A stretch of DNA of 64,000 bases from Polydactylus sextarius (taxonomy: Eukaryota > Chordata > Actinopteri > Polynemidae): positions 5,339,501-5,403,500 of the forward strand of contig CM028917.1 of assembly GCA_016801845.1 (NCBI GenBank), in the 5' to 3' direction. The first letter of the stretch is position 1. Each line of letters starts with the position of its first letter. A program made the translations under genes and the position numbers. The notes under the pieces were generated by a model. The model ran no database searches. It worked only from the letters and a program-made list of their open reading frames with translations, and was not told the DNA's origin. Positions 1 through 10,241 of the stretch are shown in pieces.

Positions 1-48
1 TTATGCCAGGTATGATTCAAATGTATGAAATGAAAAAGTTTCACTTAC

Positions 49-372
49 ACTTAATAATGACAGTAAGTGATGTTGACTCCACAGAACTGAAATTCCTTGA
101 GCCCAGTGTGACTTCATACAAGCAGCTGTAGTTGCCCTGGTGTTCATACCCAGCTACAGGAAACTCAAATGAAGCTGAGTCACTGACCGCAGGTTTGGTG
201 TCAGTGTTGTTGGACCAAGAGAAGATGAGAGAGAAAACACCTCCAGGATAATGAGAAGAAATTTTGCAGGTGATGACAAAGCTGTAACCCTTTGTGATCT
301 CTGCAGCTTCAGGACTCCAGACCAGTCCTCCAACAGGAGATGACAGGGAGATGTTAGGCTGCTGCAGTGGTA
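49..372 (-). CDS. Unit A Ig domain exon 3 (membrane-proximal type)
   Basis: A 324-bp phase 1-1 exon encoding a second Ig subtype, with EAAEITKGYSFVITC and AGYEHQGNYSCLYEV. Homologous exons are at 6414-6732 and 16678-16980. In unit B this subtype directly precedes the transmembrane exon, which predicts the membrane exon of A lies just left of the window. The donor is T|GTAAGT. Confidence 0.85.
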
Positions 373-3315
373 CTGGTTACAAAAGAGGAAACAAAACAAA
401 ACACTATGATTCATGATTTAGGATTAGTACTGCTCTGATACTGACCAAAACACAGAATTAGGTATTAATTTCATTTAAAATGGCAAAACATTACAAATTA
501 AATCAAATTTAAAGTCAGTTTCAAATGTCAGAACATCTATAATCTCCACCCTGCTGTTCAAAACATTTTTGTCTTATTCCATTACATACCTTACTTTGTC
601 ATGTGACTTGTTACAATCTATACTTATTATATAGTTATTTGTTCATCTGTTCTATCGTATCTGGCTTAAACTTGAATTGCACATGCACCTTGAGTGGGCA
701 CAGAGCAACATTTGCTCTTTATAGCAGAATGACAATAAAAGTTGAGCTGATCCATTTTAAAATACATCACATCATAACCACCAAAAGGCAATCAAAGAGC
801 ATACATATGTATGTATAGGCTGGGTATTAAAGTATCTTACCAATAACTGAGGGTCTGACTGCAGCATTTGTACCAGTAGAAACAAAATTAAGCTAAGCAA
901 TGTGATAGTTTTGATTTACCAGTAACTGAGATTTTGACAGAGTCACTCAGTTTAGAACTGAAGTCTCGATTGGAAACTGTTGTCTGATACTGACACTGGT
1001 ATGATCCCTCATTGTCAAAGGTCACTTGATGGATGTTGAAGGTAACAAAACTTGTATTTGATGACTTGGTCTGTCTGAATGAGCCTGAGGTCTTCTGAAG
1101 AGTGAATGTTCCACCTAAATGCCGAGTTGAGACTGAACAAACAATGTCAACATTCTGACCCCAGACAACTGGAACAGAGGGAATAATGGAGATGCTGGGC
1201 TTTGGGAGGATCACTGAAAAAAGAAATGATAATGTTAACATGGTAAATGTATTGCCTTTAAGCTGAGCTCATTCTTCCTTATTTTAATTTTGCATTGTTT
1301 ATACAAGTAAAAAAAAAAAAGGAATTCCATGTTTTTTATTTACCAGTGACAGAGAGGTTGACAGACTGACTTAAGGAGGAGTTGAAGCTTTGAGATGAGC
1401 CTCTTATTTGAAATAGACATTGGTATGATCCCTCATGATCAAAGGTCACCGTATGGAGGCCGAAGACAACAGAGTTGGTGTTCGATTTTTGGGTCCAATT
1501 GAATGAGCCTGCGAACTTTTGCAGAATGAAAGTTCCACCATGTTCAGCTGACACTGAACAAGTAATAGTAATGTTCTGACCCCAGGTGACTTCACCAGCT
1601 GGATTCATGGAGATGATGGGCTTTGAAAGGTCTGTTGAAAAACAGCACAGTATTAGATTTTTAATGTTTTTAACTTGTGTTTAGACTCCTATTTTGTCTT
1701 TTCTCAGATTTTAGTGAGGAAGTAATTATGAGGCATAGTTAGACAGAAACTGTAAAACATCTTTATAAGTAGCTCATGTTTAATAGTATCACAAAAACAA
1801 GATAAAATTAAAAATTTCACTTTTACTTTAGGCTTTATTATTGAATTTTTTTCCCTGCCACTTAAAGTTATAATCTAAATAGCCTAATATAAATTTTAAC
1901 ACAATCTGCAGCTAACTGTGATTGCTATGGCAGCACTCATGAGTGTCATTGTAACAGTAAGTGTGGTCTTATACTACAAATGAATAAGACGGGTATATCT
2001 ATTTACATTGCATGCAAATAAACGAACAGTGCTTCAATTAAGATGCCAGCTTATGTCTTTAGTGGTGAGCAAGAAGGAAGTAGCTCACAAGTATTCACAG
2101 ATTCAAAGCAATTCCATGCTTTATGATTAGCCTTTTTTCTTCACATGCAAATACGTAGCTACAATTAATCTACAATTCATCTGCCAGAAATCTCACAAAG
2201 ACAGAAACATTCACTTCATCTGATGGGTAAATCAGTCTTGGTCAAGACCAAGAGATTTGACCATCTAGGACTAGTTGAATAAGCAAAATCTTCAAGAATA
2301 AAGATGCCTTCTTACTTGAACAGATGACACCAGCATCCTCGCCATGGTTACAGTTGTGTGTTCCAAGTCCTTTATGCGAACACTCACTCAGAGTCCTTTC
2401 ACGTCCTGAACAGGCCACATCATCAAGCCAGATGAAGCCATTACCTTGACCAAAGTGTGCATGCTGAGGAGCATCAAGTGCTGTACCACAGTCCAACTGT
2501 CTGCAAACCACTGCAGCATCATTTAAGTCCCAGTTGTCATCACAGACAGTTCCCCAGGAGTTGCTGTGATAGATTTCAACTCTTCCATAGCACCTTGTGG
2601 ACCAAGATCCAGCTAATCTAATCTGACCACCTAATCGGCACAAGGTAAATAATGTTTCAATATTTTACTCAGTATTAAAGATATTTAATACACAACAAAT
2701 GTATCAATTGTAATACTCTAGCAAGATCATCTATATCTGCAGGGTATTTAAAATATACATTTTCATATTATGCCAGCATTCTGTAAATTTCACTGCACAA
2801 ACTAGACCTTATCTGAATTATAGGTCCAATCAGATCAGGTCTATAACATGAGGGGGTTACTGACCCTGGCTGAAAAGATGTAGGTGATGAAGCAAACAGA
2901 ACTCTGTCACTGATATAGAAAATGTATTTAATATGGATTGATCATGTCATTGTCAATACCTGATGTTTAGTCAGGTTATTATCAGTGCTGATACTGATAA
3001 GACATGTTGAAAATGGAAAAAAAAAACATTTACATTCATAACTAGTTCTTCGAATTTAAACCATGCTGTAGGGTGTTCAACACAAGAATAAACTTACTTG
3101 CAGCAGATGATGAGACCAACAGAATAAAAACTGTAGAAGGAAACATTGCATTAAAACACTGGCTCATTGCATTGATTAATCTCTAAAGTGCAGTAAGAAA
3201 TACTTTTGTTTGAATTAACAATTAAATTTTAATTAAATTAATTGAAAATTTAATTGAATTAAAAATTTGTCTTACCGACGATCAAAAAGTGAGGGTTTTT
3301 TTGTTTTCTGTTCAT
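49..3315 (-). CDS. Receptor unit A: SRCR-Ig-Ig-Ig protein, 3' partial
   Basis: Spliced gene read right to left with exons 3276-3315, 3098-3130, 2316-2630, 1344-1631, 920-1213 and 49-372. All have GT donors and AG acceptors and join in phase 1. The predicted protein has a short signal peptide, one group-B SRCR domain and three Ig domains, then continues beyond the left edge. In units B and D the same type of third Ig exon is followed by a transmembrane exon and a tyrosine-rich tail, so A is probably also a type I membrane receptor; this is inferred. No stop or frameshift was found in any A exon, so this is the most intact copy in the cluster. SRCR plus Ig combinations are known among fish genes annotated as DMBT1-like, CD5-like or Fc-receptor-like. 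I cannot assign an orthologue. Confidence 0.75.
920..1213 (-). CDS. Unit A Ig domain exon 2
   Basis: A 294-bp phase 1-1 exon with VWGQNVDIVCSVS and DNEGSYQCQYQ, the two disulphide cysteines of an Ig domain. A damaged near-copy lies at about 9374-9578, so this exon type has been duplicated within the cluster. Confidence 0.85.
1344..1631 (-). CDS. Unit A Ig domain exon 1
   Basis: A 288-bp phase 1-1 exon. The Ig fold shows in WGQNITITCSVS, a GGTFILQK strand and the second-cysteine motif DHEGSYQC. Several NxS/T glycosylation sites are present (NIT, NWT, NSS, NLS), as expected for an extracellular domain. Closest neighbours by eye are the Ig exons at 920-1213, 6935-7222 and 17154-17426. Confidence 0.85.
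2316..2630 (-). CDS. Unit A SRCR domain exon
   Basis: A 315-bp exon encodes a complete scavenger receptor cysteine-rich domain. Eight cysteines are in the group-B pattern: CYGR, WGTVCDDNW, VVCRQLDCG, VACSGRE, SEC, HNC and VICS. The acidic CDDNWD and WLDD segments sit where SRCR domains bind cations. Bounded by TTAG acceptor and GTAAG donor, phase 1-1, so it can be added or skipped without changing frame. Confidence 0.9.
3098..3130 (-). CDS. Unit A leader exon 2 (signal peptide core)
   Basis: A 33-bp exon encoding FILLVSSSAA, bounded by a CTACAG acceptor and a GTAAGT donor, phase 1 to phase 1. A possible alternative start is an in-frame ATG at complement 3167-3165 reading through the acceptor. 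The paired leader exons of unit D favour the spliced version. Confidence 0.65.
3276..3315 (-). CDS. Unit A leader exon 1
   Basis: A 40-bp coding exon starting at the ATG on complement 3315-3313 gives MNRKQKNPHFLIV and ends one base into a codon at a GTAAGA donor. Joined to the next exon it makes a hydrophobic leader (LIVVFILLVSSSAA). Unit D has an exon of exactly the same length and layout (17750-17789), which supports this start over the upstream ATG in another frame. Confidence 0.65.
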
Positions 3316-4383
3316 GGTTCATAGAAAAAGGCTGCGCTGCATCATTATCAGTAACAAAACTGATGACAACTGAACTGAAAACTGTGGTGCTGAGAAATAT
3401 AGAGAAATGTATCATTTCCCCTTGTAACAAAGTTCTGTGGGGTTTTTGTCCTTTCAGTTGTAGAGTGAAATGTAACATTTCACATGAACATTAACATAAC
3501 ATGTTCTGACTTTTAAAAAGTGGTTCATATAGGGACAGGAACGTAGCCATGAGGTATTTCTGTAAGTTTAGGCATTTTTAATAGGCTGTTGGTTTAAGAT
3601 AAGTCACCCGAACACATCACCTGCAGATAGCACTTTGATGTTTCCCTCTTTCTTCGTAATCACTAGTCTTCTGTATCTAATTTCTTTCTGTTGTGATGTA
3701 CGGTGTTGTATTCTAACACTTAATTGTTCAGAGGACTTAGCCTCAAATCACACATTTCTGAGCTAGCAAATAACATGATCTGTAATCGCTCTTGAGATCA
3801 AATCACTGCAGAGGTTTTCTCACATGTACAGTATTTCAATTAGGAGAGACTAACAAGAAAGTGTGCAATTATAAAATGAATTTTATTGAGAGCACAAGAA
3901 TCTTTGGCACTTAGACCCCAGCAGGATGTAGAAACTGTGGAGGCCCCCCAGGGGCCTAAACACTGGTGGTGGTGGAGAAGAAGCTAGAGGATGAGTGTGG
4001 CCATGAAGAGGTCTTCAAAACAGTGGCCTGACTGGAGTGAGACTGACAACCAGGTTAAGGTTGTGAAGGGGAGGTAGTGGGTCTTGCCGATGCACAATGC
4101 TGAAATTACAGCTGGATAAAGACTGGGATAACAGATGTGTGATGTGGATGCGCAGTGGGTGGTTCTGACTTGGTGCGCGTGTGCAAAGATAGTCTTCCTG
4201 AATGAACTTTTGCTAAGCTCCTTTTTATTTCTTACATCGCTCTGAGCTCTGTAACAACTACAAAATAAACATGAAGTTCTCCACACGTCCTCCAACATCA
4301 CAGTGTAGCATTGCATGTATATCCTCATACACTTCAGTTTAAATGAGAGTTTATTAGAAGTTTATTATAGATAACACATGGAC

Positions 4384-4455
<72 letters not shown>

Positions 4456-4790
4456 AACACAATGCTTTTCCAGTATATAAAAACAGTAATTCAGCTATAC
4501 AGGCTCCTGAAAACACACATAATAACAAACCATAAATGGACTAAATGAACTCGACATCTTCTCCTTCAAGATTAATAATACTTATTAATAATTTTAATAA
4601 TACTACCTATTATTATGGGATATCAACAGTGTAAAATATGTTTTTTATATATCAAACGCATCATGGCTCAAGAAGGCTATTAAGGTGTTTTCAGCAATAG
4701 CCAGTCAGATTTCTATCAAATCAAAGTTGTTTTCATACAATGTGACACTGCTGACTGACAATTAAACACATTAATTCATTACTCATTTAT
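3316..4790. other. Spacer between units A and B
   Basis: I see no exon here. The stretch holds the presumed 5' flank of unit A and a (TA)n(TG)n microsatellite at 4385-4455. Open frames over 3272-4528 lack domain signal and follow repeat or antisense sequence. Confidence 0.6.
4385..4455. repeat. (TA)n(TG)n microsatellite
   Basis: Alternating TA units pass directly into TG units. It lies downstream of the stop codon of unit B on the transcribed strand. Confidence 0.95.
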
Positions 4791-5047
4791 TCATCCATAA
4801 ATGTCCACATTTTGTTCAGTTACATTTACATACAAAGAGTTATTTTCACCATCAGCACTGGTTTCTTCATAATCATTGTTGTCTCTGAACCAGAGTTTCT
4901 TGGCTTTTATGTTGTTTCCACTGTGGCCTTCTTCACATACTTCATAAACATGATCTGAGTCCTCATTATCATCATTATGTGAATCAACAGTCTCATAGCT
5001 CTCATCCACATCCATTTCATCTACACAATCTGCATTAGTGACAGCCA
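4791..5047 (-). CDS. Unit B cytoplasmic tail exon with ITIM-like and YVNV motif
   Basis: The exon follows a TTTCAG acceptor, runs 84 codons and ends in TGA at complement 4793-4791. It is strongly acidic and holds tyrosines in ESYETV, HVYEVC, NDYEET, SLYVNV and DIYG. SLYVNV fits the ITIM consensus (S/I/V/L)xYxx(I/V/L) and also the pYxN form bound by Grb2-type SH2 domains. The C-terminal YVNVTEQNVDIYG is matched by YVNITERVVDIY in the unit D repeat frame, so this end is conserved within the cluster. Confidence 0.8.
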
Positions 5048-5074
5048 CTGAAACACAAGCATCAAATGGAAATG

Positions 5075-5160
<86 letters not shown>
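5075..5160. repeat. (TA)n(CA)n(TA)n microsatellite
   Basis: A compound dinucleotide repeat in the intron between the tail and transmembrane exons of unit B, about 30 bases upstream of the tail-exon acceptor on the minus strand. Confidence 0.95.
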
Positions 5161-5165
<5 letters not shown>

Positions 5166-5206
5166 AGACTAATTTAATAAAAATGTGACTTAAAATGCAA
5201 ATTTAC

Positions 5207-5332
5207 CTAAAGTCATGACTCCAGGCTGCTTGGCGTGTTGTCTTCTTCTACATACCAGGCAACTCAGCAACAAGACCAACAGGGACAGCAGCAGAATCCC
5301 ACCAGCTACTGAAGAGACCACTACTAAAGACA
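5207..5332 (-). CDS. Unit B transmembrane exon
   Basis: A 126-bp phase 1-1 exon encoding about 25 hydrophobic residues (VVVSSVAGGILLLSLLVLLL followed by SCLVC) and then a basic stop-transfer segment RRRQHAKQ. The unit D exon at 13676-13801 has the same length and the same CLVCRRRQ junction, so both are type I membrane anchors of one family. Confidence 0.88.
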
Positions 5333-5604
5333 CTGGAGCCAAAAAAAAAATAAAAAAACAAACCCTTTGACCATTTATCCTTCAAACAATTTTCAACTGA
5401 CGATATGAAACATTGGTTGTTGTTATGGTTTACAGTAGGTCAACAAATAGATGGAGAAACATTTCATGTAGGGAAGAGTGTCATTAACTAGTTGCTATTA
5501 AGTTATCCTTGTATTTCTATATATTGTCCAGTGTATTAAATTTAAGGAGAATATTGGCACAGTGGAATATGGTATTCATGATTACGATGTATTATACCAG
5601 TTGC

Positions 5605-5765
5605 CCAGAACGAAGCCACCACTGGCACCAGTGGTACCAGCAATTCATGTTACCTCAGTGCCACTGTGAGTTTTCCTACGTACTTGGAAAGGCAGGTGAG
5701 GGGAGATGTACTGGTTTCAATCTGTAATATCACTACTAGATGTCCCTAAAATCTTTTTTAAAGGC
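5605..5765. repeat. Dispersed fish repeat fragment, copy 1
   Basis: Contains CTACGTACTTGGAAAGGCA, then GAGGGGAGAT, a TTTCAATCTGTAAT segment and CACTACTAGATGTCCCTAAA. A diverged second copy with the same order of words is at 6210-6345. It resembles a short interspersed repeat common in fish introns; family not named here. Confidence 0.55.
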
Positions 5766-6209
5766 TGAAAAAAAAAAACTAATTTTAATCCACCTCCTGG
5801 CTGTATTCTTAAGCTGTGACTCATAAAATACATACAATGAGAAATCTATACTTACATTTAATGATGGCATTAATCACAAACACAAAACCTTTTTTTTTTT
5901 TTTTTTTTTTTGCAAATATCACATGGTTATAAATCTAGTAACTTTCTATTAACTTTGGCTTCTTCATACAGATGGGTGCTGTTGATATTTTTCCAGAAAG
6001 AAATCAGGTATTCCCTTTGCAAAATTAACTTAAATTAATGAGGTGATTCAACTGAGCCTCTAAGTGATTCATTTATAGGAAGTTATTACTGAAATCACAA
6101 TGCAGTCATTGCATGTATGATCACCTGAAACTCATTACTCTAGTATGAAACCTTTCTAACTATATCACAAGCAGGTCCTTTTCCTACAGTCATGCACTTG
6201 ACATTTACA

Positions 6210-6345
6210 TTGGAGGGCCACTGTTTGTTCTGCTACACACTTGGAAGGGCATTTTGAGATGAGGGGTAGTGGTTGCAATCAGTAATCTGACTACTTGATT
6301 TCACCAAATCCTACAAACTGGTGCTGTAAGCAGCTTTTTAGGATT
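6210..6345. repeat. Dispersed fish repeat fragment, copy 2
   Basis: CTACACACTTGGAAGGGCA, GAGGGGTAGTGG and TTGCAATCAGTAATCTGACT match the copy at 5605-5765 in order and orientation. Both copies sit in the same intron of unit B. Confidence 0.55.
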
Positions 6346-6413
6346 CTTGTTAAATTAGTGGACTATGTCAGCTATTATTCATAAAATGTATGAAATAAAA
6401 AAGTTCTACTTAC

Positions 6414-6732
6414 ATTTAATGATGACAGTAAGTGATGCTGACTCAGAACTGAACTTCCTTGACTTCATAACTTCATACAAGCAGCTGTAGTTGCCCTGGT
6501 GTTCATACCCAGCCACAGGAAACTCAAACAAAGCTGAGTGGTTGACCGCAGGTTTGGTGTCAGTGTTGTTGGAACCCGAGAAGATGAGAGAGAAGACACC
6601 TCCAGGATACTGGGAGGAAATCGAACAGGTGATGACAAAGCTGTAACCCCAATGTGATCTCTGCAGCTTCAGAAATCAAGACCATCCCACCATTAGGAGA
6701 TGAAATGGAAATGTTGGACCTTTGCAGTATTA
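6414..6732 (-). pseudogene. Unit B membrane-proximal Ig exon with a one-base insertion
   Basis: Homologous along its whole length to 49-372 and 16678-16980, with intact splice sites, but 319 bp long instead of a multiple of three. Near 6649-6653 the plus strand reads CCCCAATGTG where unit D reads CCCCATGTG, giving a frameshift just before the first Ig cysteine. The shifted frame soon meets a stop. The rest, including AGYEHQGNYSCLYEV, is conserved in the original frame. Confidence 0.8.
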
Positions 6733-6934
6733 CTGGATTTAAAAATGGGAAAAAAAGAAACGTTTTCCACTACGTATTTGAGGTGATGTTCAGATTTTTT
6801 CTGAAATCTGAACTCAACCTATGAAATTTAAACAGGCTAATGTCGCCAAGACAGACTTGACCACTTCTCAGTTTATTATCTTTAATATATTCAAACAAGT
6901 GGATTAAACAGTAAATAGGAAAATGTTTTCTTAC

Positions 6935-7222
6935 CAGTGACAGTTAAGTTGACTGAGTCACTCCACTCAGAGCTGAAATTTTGACCTGAAATGCTCTTAT
7001 ACTGACACCTGTATGATCCCTCATTATCAAAGTCTACTTTAGGGATTCTAAATACAGCAGAGCTGGAATCTGGCAATTTAGCAAAGAATGGCTGCAACGT
7101 CTTCATAACAATGAAGATTATTCCCAAAAGCTCAGCTGAATTTGAACAATCGATGCTCACTTTTTGACCCAAGGTGACATCACTGGCAGGATTCATGGAG
7201 ATGCTGGGCTTTGGGATTGTCA
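6935..7222 (-). CDS. Unit B Ig domain exon
   Basis: A 288-bp open phase 1-1 exon with VTLGQKVSIDCSNS and DNEGSYRCQY. Canonical GT donor and TTTTCAG acceptor. It has glycosylation sites NFS and NLT. Confidence 0.82.
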
Positions 7223-7717
7223 CTGAAAATACAAAACAACAGCCAGGTTGAAACTAAACAGCAGCTCTAGCTTCAAGCATAGGATAAAAAACAAAAAATC
7301 AAATCATCTACTAAAACATTACAAGCTTGTAATGTTGTCCAATCTTGTCTGTGGTTGGATATTACTGACTGGAAAGATAAACATTTTTCTTTAAATGATG
7401 AATATGTATATGAAATTAACTTGTATAGTGCTTATCTAGTCTTTCTGACCACTAAAAGCATAACTGCAGATCAACCCACAAACCTTCTCACTTGGTGGAT
7501 AGTTCTGACACTTTTGTGGTGATTTATAGTACAGGATTTGGTGAGACAAGTCTTCAATACTTTTTATAGGACAAGATTAATTAAACTCAACATGTATTTG
7601 GGGGGGAAACAATCACAATCCCTGTATTGGTCCAGTCTAGGGAAGGTTTAGTGCAAATTTAATGAATGATTGATGAATGTAAATTTTCTCAGAACAGTGG
7701 TTCAAAACTCCTCACAC

Positions 7718-7969
7718 CTGAACAGATGGCACACTAGCGTCCTCATTGTGATTACAGTTGTGTGTCCCAAATCCTCTGTGTTGACACTCATTTAGAGAGT
7801 TTTCGCTTTCTAAACAGCCCACATCATCAAGCCAGATGGGATCACTTCCTTGACTAAAGTGTGAGAATGAGGTGCAGCCTCTGCTTTATCACAATTCAAT
7901 TGTCTACAAACCATTGCAGCATCATTTAAGTACCATTTGTCATCACAGACAGGTTCCCAATCGGACCAC
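7718..7969 (-). pseudogene. Broken SRCR exon in unit B
   Basis: The minus strand has a TAG acceptor and GTGTGAG donor around a shortened SRCR domain. After the GTGGTCCGATT start, about 50 bases present in other SRCR exons are missing and the sequence resumes at CCTGTCTGTGATGAC. A frameshift near the ACTTTAGTCAAGG segment causes a stop, and the last cysteine region reads AGTGTGCCATCTG instead of GGTGTCATCTG. Because the exon is phase 1-1, skipping it would keep frame. Confidence 0.78.
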
Positions 7970-8475
7970 CTATCCAACACAACATAATGAATAATATTCC
8001 ACTAATATAACTTTAATATATTAAATGTATTTAATACAAAACAAATGTATAAATTGTCATGCTGTAGCAAGATAATCTAATATATCTGCAGGTAATTTAG
8101 AAATATAAAGTACTGATATTATACCAGCAGCTGTGAATTTCAGTGTAAAAGAACTTAACTGAATTATAGATTAAATGAGAGGAGGCCTGTAACATGTGGT
8201 TTCTTATCCTGGCTGAAAAGATGTAGGTGACTAAGCAAACAGAAGCTATAGTTCTTTTTGTCACTAAAAAAGAAATTGTATTTAATGTGGATGGATCCTG
8301 TGATGCAATACCTGATGCTTGGTCAGGTTATTATCAAAGCTGATACTGATCAGCGATGTAATGAAAAAGTCAAAAGTTTACATTAGTAACTATTTCTTTA
8401 AATCAAAACCATGAGTATGGTTACTATAATAAGCATTATAATATATTTGAAGAGCTGCATTTGAAATCTTCTCAC

Positions 8476-8784
8476 CTGAACAAACAACACCAGCATCTTC
8501 ACCATGACCACAGTTGTGTTTCCCAAATCCTTTGTGTTGACATTTACTTAGAGCCCTTTCTCTTCCTGAACAGTCCACATTATCCAACCAGATTTCCCCG
8601 TCTCCTCGACCAAACCTGGCTGATCCAGGGGCATCTACTGTTGTACCACAGTCCAACTGTATACAAACCACCTTGGCATCATTTATGTCCCAGTTGTCAT
8701 CACAGACAGTTCCCCAGGAGTTGTTGTGATATATTTCAGCTCTTCCAGAACAAGGAGTAGATCCAACCAATTTGATCTGACCAC
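8476..8784 (-). CDS. Unit B SRCR domain exon
   Basis: A 309-bp open exon encoding a full group-B SRCR domain with eight cysteines: TPCSG, WGTVCDDNWD, VVCIQLDCG, VDCSGRE, SKCQH, HNCGHGEDAG and VVCS. TTAG acceptor and GTGAGA donor, phase 1-1. Near-copies are at 2316-2630 and 10242-10550. Confidence 0.88.
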
Positions 8785-8862
8785 CTAAGACATGAAAACA
8801 TTTTAATACTTTTTGCTCAAAATTAAAAAGGTATTATGTTCAACACAGAAGAATAAACTTAC

Positions 8863-8895
8863 TTGCGGCAGATGATGAGATCAACAGAACAAAAA
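8863..8895 (-). CDS. Unit B leader exon 2
   Basis: A 33-bp exon encoding FVLLISSSAA with CTACAG acceptor and GTAAGT donor, nearly identical to 3098-3130. Unlike unit A there is no in-frame ATG upstream within the flanking sequence: the frame reaches TGA. The gene therefore needs a separate first exon, which I cannot find. Confidence 0.6.
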
Positions 8896-8996
8896 CTGTA
8901 GGAGAAGGAAATAACAGGGCTCATTGCACTGATTGATCTCTGAAGTGCAGTAAGAAATACTCCTTTTGTTTGAATTAACTGAATTAAAAATTTGTC

Positions 8997-9245
8997 CTGC
9001 TCCTAAAATAAAAACATAGCTTCAGTTTCACCTTTTTTACCAGGTCGTGTATATGAGGTTTAAAAGAAATGTGTTCATCAAAAAAACCTAAATATTTGTA
9101 AGATTTGTGAAACTGCCTTGATTTTTTTTTACCCTGATCAGGAAGAAAACTGTCAAAAGCAGTTTGCAGACACTCAAATGCCTTCCTACCAGTAGCTGCC
9201 CAACAATAAATTATATTGTCATCTGCATAAAAATAGAAAAAAATC
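8997..9245 (-). mobile_element. LINE reverse transcriptase fragment
   Basis: On the minus strand the stretch 9235-9120 reads YFYADDNIIYCW then KAFECLQTAFDSF, which contains the catalytic YADD box of LINE reverse transcriptases. After a frameshift it continues with KYLGF and DEHISFKPHIHDLVKKVK, the usual downstream RT segment. It is truncated at both ends. Its right-hand plus-strand neighbour is cluster intron sequence, and its left edge falls exactly where homology to the 5' flank of unit A stops. Confidence 0.75.
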
Positions 9246-9373
9246 TGAAAACTTCTTTAAAACGTGTCACATCATAACCTTTAAAAGTCAAACTAAAAAC
9301 CTTAATTTTTTTTTCTTTAATAAAATATATGTGTGAATAGAAAAAAAACAGGAATTCTATTTATCCATCTTAC

Positions 9374-9578
9374 CAGTAACTGAGAGACTGACAGAGTCAC
9401 TCAGGGGAGAACTGAAATCTCGATTGGAAACCTTTGTCTGATACTGACACTGATATGATCCCTCATTATCAAATGTCACTTGATTAATGTTGAAGAGAAC
9501 AGCATTGGTACTTGATGTCTTGAGCCTGAGGTCTTCTGAAGAGTGAATGTTCTACCTAAATGTTCCACCTTCTCAGTT
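9374..9578 (-). pseudogene. Truncated Ig exon of unit C
   Basis: The 3' half matches the exon at 920-1213, including the DNEGSYQCQYQT region and the GTTACTG|GTAAG donor. The first-cysteine half is missing, and a deletion of about ten to fourteen bases after the TSGS codons shifts the frame. No acceptor is recognisable. Confidence 0.7.
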
Positions 9579-10241
9579 TACTCAATTCATAGATTATTTT
9601 ACATAAGTAAACAAAAACAAAATTTGAGCCTCTGGCAGACACTTGTGTGTGAGAAATCTGGATCTCTCTGGTAGACTAGTGGTTTCTCTTCCTCTGTAAG
9701 TTGGCCACGCTGCCAGTGAACGTAAAAATGTAAAAGGCAGAGCTGTATTTACCTAGTGTCCCTTGTCGGGGCCTGTAGTCTCAAGATCACGGTGCAACAT
9801 GGCGACCTACATTGAGCTCACCAACTCTAAGTATATATAAATGGCAAATTCAAAACCTAACAGACCACTTTGATTTATTGATGGAGATAATTGCTAATTA
9901 ATGAGGTCATAGTTATGATTGAAAAAAAAAAGATTTTTGTTAATAGACAACCCGAAAAATTAAACAATATAGCTTTAAAAGTATCACAAAGGTGTTCAGC
10001 AAGATTAGGCTTCCCCTATCACACACTCACTAATAACTGTCCTCTCGCCAGTGAACAGGTGATATTACAAATCACTCCGCCACCAACACCATGCGAACCA
10101 ATTAGTGTGCGTAGGTGCACCCAAGACTTAAGACTAAACCCTACAGCTGTCTGCTACACACCCTATTATCATGTTAACACTATATATAGTTTAGTTACTA
10201 GTTAAATAAGCAAAATTTATTGAATAAAGATGCCTTCTCAC

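Larger units (their letters stand above)
4791..8895 (-). pseudogene. Receptor unit B: SRCR-(broken SRCR)-Ig-Ig-TM-tyrosine tail, damaged
   Basis: Exons from 5' to 3' on the minus strand are leader 2 (8863-8895), SRCR (8476-8784), broken SRCR (7718-7969), Ig (6935-7222), Ig with frameshift (6414-6732), transmembrane (5207-5332) and cytoplasmic tail with stop (4791-5047). The layout matches a type I receptor with an SRCR/Ig ectodomain and a phosphotyrosine tail. Three lesions argue against a normal product. The 40-bp leader exon 1 seen in A and D is absent where a LINE fragment begins near 8996. One SRCR exon is deleted and shifted. The second Ig exon has one extra base near 6650. The TM and tail exons remain open, so a recent loss, use of another 5' exon, or assembly error is possible. 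Confidence 0.65.
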
